The notes under the pieces: model-generated
Databases searched by the model: none
Told to the model about the DNA's origin: nothing
What the model saw: only the letters and a program-made list of their open reading frames with translations
From: Halomonas sp. M4R1S46
Lineage (GTDB): Bacteria > Pseudomonadota > Gammaproteobacteria > Pseudomonadales > Halomonadaceae
Direction: 5' to 3'
Length of the DNA: 64,000 bases
Assembly (NCBI RefSeq): GCF_025725685.1
Contig: NZ_CP107008.1
Location: 1,674,001 to 1,738,000 of the forward strand
Part shown: one piece after another, positions 33,194 to 41,848 of the stretch
Layout: each line of letters begins with the position of its first letter
How positions within the stretch are numbered: position 1 is the first letter of the stretch
Translations under genes and position numbers: made by a program

Positions 33194-33939
33194 CGGGGCA
33201 GTCGGTCCTTCAGCCGCCGGGCGGCGCGGCCCAGCCACTCGTGCAGGGCGCGGCTGCTCTGGTGGAGGTGATAGGCGCTGGGCCGCCAGGCGGCGAGCCC
33301 CTCGGGCGGCGCACTGGCGAACTCGGTGGGGGCGGCGACGACCTCCAGGCCGGCCCGCTCGAAGGCCGCTCTCGCCCGGGGCAGGTGCCAGGCCTGGGAG
33401 ACCAGGGCGACCCGCCGGATGCCCTCCTCGTCGAGCAATTCGGCGCTGTAGCGGGCGTTCTCCGCGGTGGTGCGGCTGCGGCCCTCGTACCAGCGGACCG
33501 GCACCTCGAAGACCTCCTCCAGGGCCGCGGCCATCAGGCCCGCCTCGGCGCTGGGCTCGTCGTGGCGGCGGCCGCCGCTGACCAGGATCGGCAGGTCCGT
33601 CTGGCGATGCAGGTAGGTGCCGTAGGCGAGCCGTCGCCAGCTGGCATTGGACGGGGCATCGCCCCAGCCGAACTCCGGCGCGTCATAGTCCCGCCCGCCG
33701 CCGAGGATCACGATGGCCTCGGCGCCATGCAGGTCCCCGGACGCCTGGAGCGCCGGTGGCTCGAGGTCCTGGCGCAGGGCATGGCTGGCCACCGGGGTGG
33801 CCAGCACCAGCAGGCCGCCGAGGCCCAGCACCACCGCCAGGCCGCCGAGCAGGTGGTGTCGGCGCCACAGCAGGCCGCCGACCAGGGTCAGCAGCGCATT
33901 GAGCGTCGGCGGAAGCAGCAGGGTCTCCAGCAGGGCCAT
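33190..33939 (-). CDS. YdcF/ElyC-type DUF218 membrane protein
   Basis: 249 residues with two N-terminal membrane helices (about 15-55) and a C-terminal DUF218 domain: VILGGG, LVSGGRRHDEPSAEAG, EGRSRTTAENA and VSQAWHLPRA are the family blocks. Relatives (ElyC, SanA, YdcF) act in envelope or peptidoglycan precursor homeostasis. It is an isolated gene, upstream of nth's 3' end. General family confident, function not. Confidence 0.88.
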   Translation of the reverse strand: MALLETLLLPPTLNALLTLVGGLLWRRHHLLGGLAVVLGLGGLLVLATPVASHALRQDLEPPALQASGDLHGAEAIVILGGGRDYDAPEFGWGDAPSNASWRRLAYGTYLHRQTDLPILVSGGRRHDEPSAEAGLMAAALEEVFEVPVRWYEGRSRTTAENARYSAELLDEEGIRRVALVSQAWHLPRARAAFERAGLEVVAAPTEFASAPPEGLAAWRPSAYHLHQSSRALHEWLGRAARRLKDRLPR

Positions 33940-33987
33940 GCCATCACCTCGGATGCGGGGGCTTACTGCATCCTCGTCCAGCCGGCG

Positions 33988-34623
33988 CTAGATGTCGACC
34001 TTGTCCGGGTACTCGCAGAGATCCTCGATCACGCAGCTGCCGCAGCGAGGGCGGCGCGCCAGGCAGGTGTAGCGGCCGTGGAGGATCAGCCAGTGGTGGG
34101 CATCCTGGCGAAACTCCCGGGGCACGTGGCGCATCAGCTTCCGCTCCACCTCCAGCACGTCCTTGCCCTTGGCCAGGCCGGTGCGGTTGGCGACCCGGAA
34201 GATATGGGTGTCCACGGCGATGGTCGGCTCGCCGAAGGCGGTGTTGAGGATGACGTTGGCGGTCTTGCGGCCGACCCCGGGCAGCGCCTCCAGGGCCTGG
34301 CGGGTGCGCGGGACCTCGCCGCCGTGCTGCTCCTCGAGGATGCGGCAGGTCTTCATCAGGTTCTCGGCCTTGGTGTTGTACAGGCCGATGGTCTTGATGT
34401 GTTCCTTGAGCCCGTCCAGGCCGAGTTCGAGGATGGCGGCCGGGGTGTTGGCCACCGGAAACAGCCGGGCGGTGGCCTTGTTCACCCCCACATCGGTGGC
34501 CTGGGCCGAGAGCAGCACGGCGGCGAGCAGCTCGAAGGGGGTCGACCAGTGGAGCTCGGTGGTCGGCTCGGGGTTGTGGTCGCGGAGCCGGGCGAAGATC
34601 TCGTGACGTTTCTGGGCGTTCAT
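33988..34623 (-). CDS. nth: Endonuclease III
   Basis: 211 residues. The helix-hairpin-helix LPGVGRKTAN with the catalytic lysine, VDTHIFRV with the catalytic aspartate, and a C-terminal 4Fe-4S cluster motif (C-x6-C-x2-C-x5-C in CLARRPRCGSCVIEDLC). It removes oxidised pyrimidines and cuts abasic sites in base-excision repair. It is last in the rsxABCDGE-nth order typical of gammaproteobacteria. Confidence 0.97.
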   Translation of the reverse strand: MNAQKRHEIFARLRDHNPEPTTELHWSTPFELLAAVLLSAQATDVGVNKATARLFPVANTPAAILELGLDGLKEHIKTIGLYNTKAENLMKTCRILEEQHGGEVPRTRQALEALPGVGRKTANVILNTAFGEPTIAVDTHIFRVANRTGLAKGKDVLEVERKLMRHVPREFRQDAHHWLILHGRYTCLARRPRCGSCVIEDLCEYPDKVDI

Positions 34624-34642
34624 GATGGTTGAGACGGTTCCT

Positions 34643-35353
34643 TCAGCGAATGGTGCCGGTCACCCGGACGCGGCGGTGCTCCCGGGGACGGTCGGGCTGC
34701 CGGGCCAGGCGGCGCCGCTCCAGGTGGTCGTCGATGACGTTCTTCAGGGCGATCAGCAGGCCGGTGGCGAAGAAGGCGCCCGGCGGCAGCACCAGGAACA
34801 GGAAGTCGAGGTCGGGGAAGACGGTGATGCCCCAGCCGGCGGCCGCGGGGCCCAGCAGCAGGTCCATGCCGACGAACAGCGTGCCCTGGCCGAACAGCTC
34901 GCGCAGCCCACCCAGCAGGACCAGCACGGCGCCGAAGCCGAGCCCGGTCATCAGGCCGTCGGTGGCCGAGGGCAGCAGCGGCTGCCGGGAGGCGAAGGCC
35001 TCGGCGCGGCCGAGGATCGCGCAGTTGGTGACGATCAGCGGGATGAAGATGCCGAGGATGCGGTAGAGCTCGAAGGTGTAGGCGGCCATCAGCAGTTCCG
35101 CGCAGGTCACGAAGGCGGCGATGATCATCACGAAGGCGGGCAGGCGCAGCGTGCCGGTCACCTGGTGGCGGATCAGCGACACCGCGACGTTGGAGCCGAG
35201 CAGCACCAGCAGGGTGGCCAGGGCCAGGCCCAGGGCGTTGACCACGCTGCTGGAGACCGCCAGCAGCGGGCACAGGCCGAGCAGCTGCACCAGCGCCGGA
35301 TTGTTCGACCACAGGCCGTGGCGGCTGACCTCGCCGAGGCTGGGCGTCGTCAT
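34643..35353 (-). CDS. rsxE: Electron transport complex subunit RsxE (RnfE)
   Basis: A 236-residue membrane protein with six helices, homologous to RsxA. TNCAILGRAEAFAS contains the conserved cysteine region that binds an iron-sulfur centre with RsxA. The start at 35353 overlaps the rsxG stop (ATGA). It is part of the Rnf/Rsx complex, which couples electron transfer to ion movement and, in E. coli, keeps SoxR reduced. The arginine-rich tail after residue 215 is longer than usual. Confidence 0.95.
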   Translation of the reverse strand: MTTPSLGEVSRHGLWSNNPALVQLLGLCPLLAVSSSVVNALGLALATLLVLLGSNVAVSLIRHQVTGTLRLPAFVMIIAAFVTCAELLMAAYTFELYRILGIFIPLIVTNCAILGRAEAFASRQPLLPSATDGLMTGLGFGAVLVLLGGLRELFGQGTLFVGMDLLLGPAAAGWGITVFPDLDFLFLVLPPGAFFATGLLIALKNVIDDHLERRRLARQPDRPREHRRVRVTGTIR

Positions 35354-35988
35354 GGCGTCTCTCCCGAGTCGGGGGCGGCGAGCAGGGCGGGCTGGGCCTC
35401 GACCCATTGCAGGGTGCGGTGCACGGCGGCGACCACGGCCCGCGAGGTGATGGTGGCCCCGGTCAGGGCCTCCACGCCACCGCCGTCCTGGCTCACCGCC
35501 CAGCCCCCTTCGGGCGGGTTCGCCAGCGAGTGGCCGGTGAACTGCTCGATCCAGTCGCTCTTGCGGGCCTCGATGCGATCGCCGAGGCCGGGCGTCTCGC
35601 GGTGCTCGGTGACCCGCACCCCGGTGAGGGTGCCCGCGGCGTCGAGGCCCACCACCAGCGCGATGTCGCCGCTGTAGCCGCGGGGGGAGGTCACCGGCAC
35701 CACCACCCCGAGGACCCGCTCGCCGGCCCGGACCTGCCACAGGGTGACGGGGGCCTCGAAGCCGAAGGCCGGCGCGGGGGGACGGGTGAGCACATGGTCG
35801 AGCAGCCGGCCATCGTGCCCGGCCGGGGCCACCGTGGCGACTTCCCGGTGGCGGCTCGCCTGGCGATTGTCGGCGATGCGCTCCTCGGTCAGGCCGCGGG
35901 TCAGGGCGACGCTGCCGGCGGTGATCAGGGCGAAGGTCGCGAGTCCCAGGGCGGCCCGGCCCATGGCGCGGGGCAGCGCGGCGCTCAT
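35350..35988 (-). CDS. rsxG: Electron transport complex subunit RsxG (RnfG)
   Basis: 212 residues, one N-terminal membrane helix and a periplasmic FMN domain. LTGATITSRAV carries the threonine that is covalently flavinylated (S/TGATxT motif). The stop overlaps rsxE and the start overlaps rsxD, both by 4 bp. Confidence 0.95.
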   Translation of the reverse strand: MSAALPRAMGRAALGLATFALITAGSVALTRGLTEERIADNRQASRHREVATVAPAGHDGRLLDHVLTRPPAPAFGFEAPVTLWQVRAGERVLGVVVPVTSPRGYSGDIALVVGLDAAGTLTGVRVTEHRETPGLGDRIEARKSDWIEQFTGHSLANPPEGGWAVSQDGGGVEALTGATITSRAVVAAVHRTLQWVEAQPALLAAPDSGETP

Positions 35989-37052
35989 CGCTCCTCCTCG
36001 CCGGCGTCGGCGCGGATGCCCCGGCGGGCGGCGGGGTGGCCGAAGACCCGGGGCTCGCTGTAGTAGTCGATGAAGGGCGCGGCGAAGTTCATCAGCAGCA
36101 CGGCGAAGGCCACGGCATCCGGGTAGGCGCCGGCGGCACGGATGGCCATCACCAGCGCGCCGATGCCGGCCCCGTAGAGCAGCTTGCCGCGCCGGCTGGT
36201 GGCGGCGCTGACCGGGTCGGTGGCGATGAAGAAGGCGCCGAAGATGGCGGCCCCGCCGAGCAGGTGGAAGAGCGGCGAGCCCTGGTGGCTGGGATTGCCG
36301 GCGTAGAGCAGCGTGGCCACCAGGGTCAGGGTGCCGAGCATGGCGACGGGGATCTGCCAGCCGATCACCCGCTTGTAGAGCAGCAGGGCGCCCCCGGCGA
36401 GCCAGGCCAGGGCCACTTGGCGCCAGGCGGCCAGGGCCCCCTCGGGGAGCGGCGAGCCGGCCCAGAACTCGCCGGCCATCAGCGCCTCGGGCTTGTGCTT
36501 GAAGGCGTCCAGCGGGGTCGCCCCGCTCAGCGCATCGAGGGTCTCGAGGGAGGTCAGGCCGGCGAGCTGGCGGAGCGTCTCGCCCAGGGTGCGGGCCTCG
36601 GGGCCGACCAGGCCGTCGGGGGCGGGCCACAGGCTCATCGGCCCGGGGAAGGACACCAGCAGCAGCGCATAGCCGACCATGGCCGGGTTGAACAGGTTGT
36701 GGCCCAGGCCGCCATAGAGCTGCTTGGCGACCACGATGGCGGCCACCATGCCGATCAGGATCAGCCACCAGGCGCTGCCCGGGGGCAGCGCCACGCCGAG
36801 CAGCACGGCGGTGACCAGGGCGCTGTTGTCGCCGAGGGTCGCGGCGACCGGGCGGCCGCGCAGGCGCAGTATCGCCGCCTCCAGGCCGATGCCGGCGACG
36901 GCGGCGAAGCCCAGGTTGGTGAGCACCCCCCAGCCGAAGTGCCAGGTCAGCGCGGCGATGCCGGGCAGGGTGGCGACCAGCAGCCAGCCCATCACCCCGG
37001 CGGTGGAGGCGGGGCGACGCGGGGCCGTCTGGTCGGCGTGCAGCAGGCTCAT
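35985..37052 (-). CDS. rsxD: Electron transport complex subunit RsxD (RnfD)
   Basis: A 355-residue membrane subunit with about ten helices. The covalent-FMN motif is in LDALSGATPLDAFK. TDPVSAATSRRGKLLYGAGI is the usual RnfD/NqrB block. It overlaps rsxC and rsxG by 4 bp each. Confidence 0.95.
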   Translation of the reverse strand: MSLLHADQTAPRRPASTAGVMGWLLVATLPGIAALTWHFGWGVLTNLGFAAVAGIGLEAAILRLRGRPVAATLGDNSALVTAVLLGVALPPGSAWWLILIGMVAAIVVAKQLYGGLGHNLFNPAMVGYALLLVSFPGPMSLWPAPDGLVGPEARTLGETLRQLAGLTSLETLDALSGATPLDAFKHKPEALMAGEFWAGSPLPEGALAAWRQVALAWLAGGALLLYKRVIGWQIPVAMLGTLTLVATLLYAGNPSHQGSPLFHLLGGAAIFGAFFIATDPVSAATSRRGKLLYGAGIGALVMAIRAAGAYPDAVAFAVLLMNFAAPFIDYYSEPRVFGHPAARRGIRADAGEEER

Positions 37053-38758
37053 GCGGGCTTCTCCTCGGCGTCACGGGCGGCCTGCAGGCGGGCCTCGGCG
37101 GCCTGGCGGTTCTCGCGGGCGGTGGCCAGCTGGGTCTCCAGGTCGTCGAGGGTCGCCGGGTCCGCCTCGCCGCTTTCGGCCGCGCGGGCCAGGGCCTTCT
37201 CGGCCTTGCGCTCCGCCGCCGTGGCGGCGCTGTGGGCGATGCGCAGTCCGCGAAGGTCGGCGGCCGGCGCCGTGCCCGGGGCCTCGCCGCCGGCGGGACG
37301 CCGGGCAGCGGGGGCGGCGGCGCGCTTGCGGGCGGCCCGGCGGGCCTCCTTCTCCGCCTGTTCACGGGCCAGGCGGGCCTGGCGGAACTCGAAGCGATGC
37401 CGGGCGTGATCGGCCCGGGCCGCCTCGCGGCGCTGGGCGCGGATCGCCTGCTTGGCGGCGCGGTAGTACTGCTCCAGGGGGATATGGCTGGGGCATACGT
37501 AGCTGCAGGCGCCGCACTCGATGCAGTCGAACAGGTGGAAGCGCTCGGCCTTGTCGTGTTCGCGGCCCCTGGCGAACCAGTAGAGCTGCTGGGGCAGCAG
37601 GCTGGCCGGACAGACCTCCTCGCAGGCGCCGCAGCGGATGCACGGCTGCTCCGGCGGCGGGTCGGGCAGCTCCTCGCGGGTGGCGGCGATCAGGCAGTTG
37701 GTGGCCTTGACCACTGGACAGGCGAGCTCGCCCAGGGCCTCGCCCATCATGGGGCCTCCCATCACCAGGCGGTGCAGGGCCCGGGGGTCGAGCCCGGCGA
37801 AGTCCAGCAGCTCGCCCATGGGCGTGCCGAGCCGGGCGACGACGTTGCCGGGCCGGGCCAGGGCCTCGCCGGTGAGGGTCACCACCCGCTCGACCAGCGG
37901 CACGCCGTCGCGCACGGCGGCCAGCGCCGCGCGCAGGGTGCCGGGATTGTGGCAGTGGGTGCCGACATCCGCCGGCAGGCCGCCGCTCGGCACCTCGCGG
38001 CCGAGCAGGCGCTTGATCAGCTGCCGCTCGCCGCCGCTGGGATAGCGGGTGGCGATGGGGCGGATCTCCACCGGCACGGGCTCCGCCAGGCTGGCCTCGC
38101 GGGCGGCCTCCAGGGCCTGGCGGGCCTCGGGCTTGTCGTCCTCGATGCCCACCAGGATGCGCTCGGCGCCGGCCAGTCGCGCCATCAGGCGGGCGCCCTC
38201 CAGCACGTCGGCGGCGAAGTGGCGCAGGGTCAGGTCGTCCGCGGAGATATAGGGCTCGCACTCCGCCGCATTGACCACCAGGGTGTCGATGGCATGCAGC
38301 TCGCGGATGCGCGCCTTGACCTGGGCCGGGAAGGCGGCGCCGCCGAGGCCCACCACGCCGGAGGCGTCGAGGCGCTCGAGCAGCGTCGCCTCCGGCGCTT
38401 GCCGCCAGTCCAGGGGCGGCAGGGTCAGCCAGTCGTCCTCGCCCTCGCCCTCGATGACGATGCACGGGCCCCGCCGGCCGTCGGCGACGGGCAGGGCATG
38501 CTCCTCGATGGCCGCGACCCGGCCGGTGATGCTGGCATGCAGCGCGGCGGAAACGAGGCCGCTCGCCTGGGCGATCCGCTCGCCGGTGCGCACGCGCTGG
38601 CCGAGCTCGACGCAGGGCTCGGCGGGGGCACCGGCATGCTGGTCCAGCGGCAGGACGACCCGGCGTGGCAGGGGGGCCGTGCGCAGCGGCGCACGGGTGG
38701 AATTGGCCTTGCGGGTCGGCGGCGTGATGCCGCCCGGGAAGTCGAGTCGCTCAGCCAT
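37049..38758 (-). CDS. rsxC: Electron transport complex subunit RsxC (RnfC)
   Basis: 569 residues. An N-terminal NADH/FMN-binding domain (GLGGAAFPAQVK) is followed by two 4Fe-4S motifs (CIRCGACEEVCP and CIECGACSYVCP). The C-terminal Ala/Arg/Glu-rich helical tail of about 130 residues begins near residue 440 and carries the variable-length repeats known from this subunit. It is the NADH-oxidising input of the complex. It overlaps rsxB by 8 bp. Confidence 0.96.
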   Translation of the reverse strand: MAERLDFPGGITPPTRKANSTRAPLRTAPLPRRVVLPLDQHAGAPAEPCVELGQRVRTGERIAQASGLVSAALHASITGRVAAIEEHALPVADGRRGPCIVIEGEGEDDWLTLPPLDWRQAPEATLLERLDASGVVGLGGAAFPAQVKARIRELHAIDTLVVNAAECEPYISADDLTLRHFAADVLEGARLMARLAGAERILVGIEDDKPEARQALEAAREASLAEPVPVEIRPIATRYPSGGERQLIKRLLGREVPSGGLPADVGTHCHNPGTLRAALAAVRDGVPLVERVVTLTGEALARPGNVVARLGTPMGELLDFAGLDPRALHRLVMGGPMMGEALGELACPVVKATNCLIAATREELPDPPPEQPCIRCGACEEVCPASLLPQQLYWFARGREHDKAERFHLFDCIECGACSYVCPSHIPLEQYYRAAKQAIRAQRREAARADHARHRFEFRQARLAREQAEKEARRAARKRAAAPAARRPAGGEAPGTAPAADLRGLRIAHSAATAAERKAEKALARAAESGEADPATLDDLETQLATARENRQAAEARLQAARDAEEKPA

Positions 38759-39395
38759 GCCGGGCCTCCTCGGGCGGGGCCGGGCGGTCGCTGGCGATCA
38801 GCGCCGCCCCCCAGGCCGGCGTGGGCAGCACGGGACGATAGCCGGGACCGGCGGGCAGGGGCGGCGCGGCGTCGTGTCCCGCGTCCCGGGGCAGCATGTC
38901 GATGCAGTCGACCGGGCAGGGCTCCAGGCACAGGTCGCAGCCGGTGCACTCGTCGGCGATCACCGTGTGCATGTGCCTGGCCGCCCCCAGGATGGCGTCC
39001 ACCGGGCAGGCCTGGATGCACTTGGTGCAGCCGATGCACTCCTCCTCGCGGATGAAGGCCACCCGGGGCGTCGCCTCGGCCTCGCCGTCCAGGGGCTTGA
39101 CCTCACGGCCCAGCAGGTCGGCCAGGGCGGCGATGGTGGCCTCGCCCCCGGGCGGGCACTTGTTGATTTCCTCGCCCTCGCCGATGGCCTCGGCATAGGG
39201 GCGGCAGCCCGGGTAGCCGCACTGGCCGCACTGGGTCTGGGGCAGCAGGGCGTCGATGTTCTCCACCACCGGATTGCCCTCGACCCGGAAACGCTCGCCG
39301 GCGAAGCCGAGCAGGGCGCCGAAGCCCCCGGCCAGCCCCACCAGCGCCAGCACGGCGACGACCAGGTCGGCGTCGAGCAGGGTCTCAAGCATCAC
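38751..39395 (-). CDS. rsxB: Electron transport complex subunit RsxB (RnfB)
   Basis: 214 residues. An N-terminal membrane helix, then a 4Fe-4S domain (CGQCGYPGCRPYA) and two ferredoxin-type clusters (CIGCTKCIQACP; CTGCDLCLEPCP). Either of the first two methionines (39395 or 39392) may be the start. It hands electrons from RsxC toward the membrane subunits. It follows rsxA by 9 bp. Confidence 0.96.
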   Translation of the reverse strand: MMLETLLDADLVVAVLALVGLAGGFGALLGFAGERFRVEGNPVVENIDALLPQTQCGQCGYPGCRPYAEAIGEGEEINKCPPGGEATIAALADLLGREVKPLDGEAEATPRVAFIREEECIGCTKCIQACPVDAILGAARHMHTVIADECTGCDLCLEPCPVDCIDMLPRDAGHDAAPPLPAGPGYRPVLPTPAWGAALIASDRPAPPEEARHG

Positions 39396-39404
39396 CGTCT
39401 CCCC

Positions 39405-39986
39405 TCATAGCCGCACCAGCCCCGAGAAGCCCATGAAGGCCAGCGACATCAGGCTGGCGGTGACCATGGCGATGGCCGCCCCGCGGAAGGGGGTGGGCAC
39501 GTCGGCGGTGGCCAGGCGCTCGCGCAGGGCGGCGAACAGCACCAGCACCAGCGAGAAGCCCACGGCGGCGCCGAAGCCGTAGAGGGCGGCCTCGAGAAAA
39601 CCGGAGCCACGGTTGAGGGTCAGCAGGGCCACGCCGAGCACGGCGCAGTTGGTGGTGATCAGCGGCAGGAAGATGCCCAGCACCTGATGCAGCAGGGGAC
39701 TGGTCTTGCGCACCACCAGCTCGGTGAACTGCACCACCACGGCGATCACCAGGATGAAGGCGATGGTGCGCAGGTACTCGAGGCCCAGGGGCGCCAGCAG
39801 CAGGTGATAGACCAGATGGCTGGCCACCGAGGACAGCGTCAGCACGAAGGTGGTGGCCAGCGACATGCCCATGGCCGACTCCAGCTTGCTGGAGACGCCC
39901 ATGAAGGGGCAGAGGCCGAGGAACTGCACCAGCACGAAGTTGTTGACCAGTGCGGTGCCGACCAGGATCAGGAAGAAATCGGTCAT
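39405..39986 (-). CDS. rsxA: Electron transport complex subunit RsxA (RnfA)
   Basis: 193 residues, six membrane helices, with NNFVLVQFLGLCPFMGVS and TNCAVLGVALL containing the conserved cysteines shared with RsxE. It is the first gene of the operon; 39987-40155 upstream is a 169-bp gap, with no obvious operator seen. Confidence 0.96.
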   Translation of the reverse strand: MTDFFLILVGTALVNNFVLVQFLGLCPFMGVSSKLESAMGMSLATTFVLTLSSVASHLVYHLLLAPLGLEYLRTIAFILVIAVVVQFTELVVRKTSPLLHQVLGIFLPLITTNCAVLGVALLTLNRGSGFLEAALYGFGAAVGFSLVLVLFAALRERLATADVPTPFRGAAIAMVTASLMSLAFMGFSGLVRL

Positions 39987-40155
39987 TGCCTGCCAAGCGA
40001 GTCGAAACGGGGCGTCCCGGCGCAAGCGTCGGGGCGGTGAGGCGCCCATTATAGGGGCTGGCCCGGCCGGCGGGCCAGGTCAGCTCGCCTTGAGCCCGCT
40101 GGCGTTCCGCCCGCCTGGCAGCGCAGCGAACGGCAGGGGTGGCGTCATACCGAGT

Positions 40156-41724
40156 TCAGGACGTCTCGACCTGGACCCGGTTGCGCCCCGTTCGCTTGGC
40201 GGCATACAGGGCGGCGTCGGCGCTCTCGATCAGCGACTCGGCGGCGCGTGCCTGTCCGGCCTCGACGTGGCTGACGCCGACGCTGATGGTGACCCGCGGA
40301 TAGGGATGGTGAGGGATGGCGAGTTGCTCGATGGTGTCGCGCAGGCTCTCCGCCATGCGCGGCCCGGCCTCGGCGGGTGCCCCGGGCAGCACCACCGTGA
40401 ACTCCTCGCCGCCGGTGCGGGCCACCAGCTGCCCCGGCCGGCTGAAGTGCTGGCGCATGGTCTCGGCGACCGTCCTCAGGCACGCATCACCGGCGGGGTG
40501 GCCGAAGTGGTCGTTGTAGGCCTTGAAGTGATCGATATCGACCAGCATCAGGGTCACGCCATGCTCGCCCTGCGCCGCCCGCGCCAGGGCCGCGCCCAGG
40601 TGCTCGTCGAGGAGCCGGCGGTTGGCGAGGCCGGTCAGGGCGTCATGCTGGGACAGCTCGAGCAGCAGGTCGTGCTGGTGGCGCTGGCATTGTCGGAGGT
40701 GCTGGAAGGCGCGGGCCAGGATGCCGATCTCGTCCCGGCGCCCGATCAGGGACTCGGGCGTCTGCTGGTCATGGGCATGCCGCCCGAGCTGCTGGGTGAA
40801 GCGGGCGAAGTCCCGCAGGGGACGCAGGATCATGCGCTCCAGCAACAGCAGCACCACGATCAGGGTCACGGCGAGGACACCCGCGGTCCACACCAGCGCG
40901 AAGCGGAAGGTCTCCAGGCTCGCCTGGTAGCGTTGACGCGGCAGGGTGGCCTCGAGGCGCAGCGCCTGCCCGGCCGGCAGGGCGGCGAGGTCACGGGTGA
41001 CCCGCATGCGGGTCGGGGAGAGCCGTTTCAGGCGATCGTCGGCCATGGCGCCCTCGACCGTCTGGCCGCGTAGCGTCAGCTCGATGCCGGTGGTCTCGCG
41101 GAGCTGGGTGACCAGGGCCGCCGACAGCGGCATCACCATCGCCAGCCAGCCGTTGGCCGGTGCGTCCTCCTGGCTCTTCAGGATGGGCGACAGGGCGATC
41201 AGGGCCGGGGCGTCGCCGGCCCACAGCCAGCTGTGGGTTCCCTCGTCGAGTCCCTGCCCGATGCGCGAGCCGAGCCGGTCGGTGAGCTCGCCGCTGCCCT
41301 CGCAGGCGTCAGGGTGGCCGGCGCAGGACCAGAAGGCGCCTTGCCGGTCGAAGCCGGCGGTCCAATAGGGCGAACCGTCGGCGGCGAAGAAGGCCATGAG
41401 CTGCACGCCGAGGGTCTCGAGGGCGCCGGCATAGAGATTGCTGTCGACGTATTCCGGACGCGTGCCGCCGACGAAGGCGTAGGTGTCATCCCACCAGGCC
41501 CAGTCCTCGACCAGGCTCTGCAGGTGATGGCGCTCGTTGCCCAGGGCACGCTCGATGCGGTCGAGCTCGCCGCTGGCATAGCGGCTCTCGTCCTCCAGCA
41601 GGATGGGAGCGATCTGGTAGCGGGCGATCAACGCCAGTATCAGGGCGGCGACGCCCACCACCAGGGCCAGGGCGGCCAGGAAGCGATTGCGCAGCGAGGA
41701 AAATCGGGGGGGCATCGAAGCCAT
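40156..41724 (-). CDS. CHASE4-domain diguanylate cyclase
   Basis: 522 residues. TM1 (about 15-35), a periplasmic CHASE4-type sensor (RYASGELDRIERAL, WAWWDDTYAFV), TM2 (about 277-297), HAMP, and a GGDEF domain with active-site GGEEF (438-442). DIDHFKAYND supplies the metal aspartate. It makes cyclic di-GMP from two GTP. The inhibitory RxxD site that should precede the signature reads RPGQ (429-432), so product inhibition is probably lost. Single gene. Confidence 0.92.
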   Translation of the reverse strand: MASMPPRFSSLRNRFLAALALVVGVAALILALIARYQIAPILLEDESRYASGELDRIERALGNERHHLQSLVEDWAWWDDTYAFVGGTRPEYVDSNLYAGALETLGVQLMAFFAADGSPYWTAGFDRQGAFWSCAGHPDACEGSGELTDRLGSRIGQGLDEGTHSWLWAGDAPALIALSPILKSQEDAPANGWLAMVMPLSAALVTQLRETTGIELTLRGQTVEGAMADDRLKRLSPTRMRVTRDLAALPAGQALRLEATLPRQRYQASLETFRFALVWTAGVLAVTLIVVLLLLERMILRPLRDFARFTQQLGRHAHDQQTPESLIGRRDEIGILARAFQHLRQCQRHQHDLLLELSQHDALTGLANRRLLDEHLGAALARAAQGEHGVTLMLVDIDHFKAYNDHFGHPAGDACLRTVAETMRQHFSRPGQLVARTGGEEFTVVLPGAPAEAGPRMAESLRDTIEQLAIPHHPYPRVTISVGVSHVEAGQARAAESLIESADAALYAAKRTGRNRVQVETS

Positions 41725-41848
41725 GGCGGGCGCCTGTCCTTGTCGCGAGACCTGGGAATCAGGGTGACGGCCCGCCGGGCCCGGGACAAGTCGGGCCTGC
41801 CAACGCGCGGGCCGGGGGCATGAGGCCCCCGGCTGCGGGGCGGCGGGG

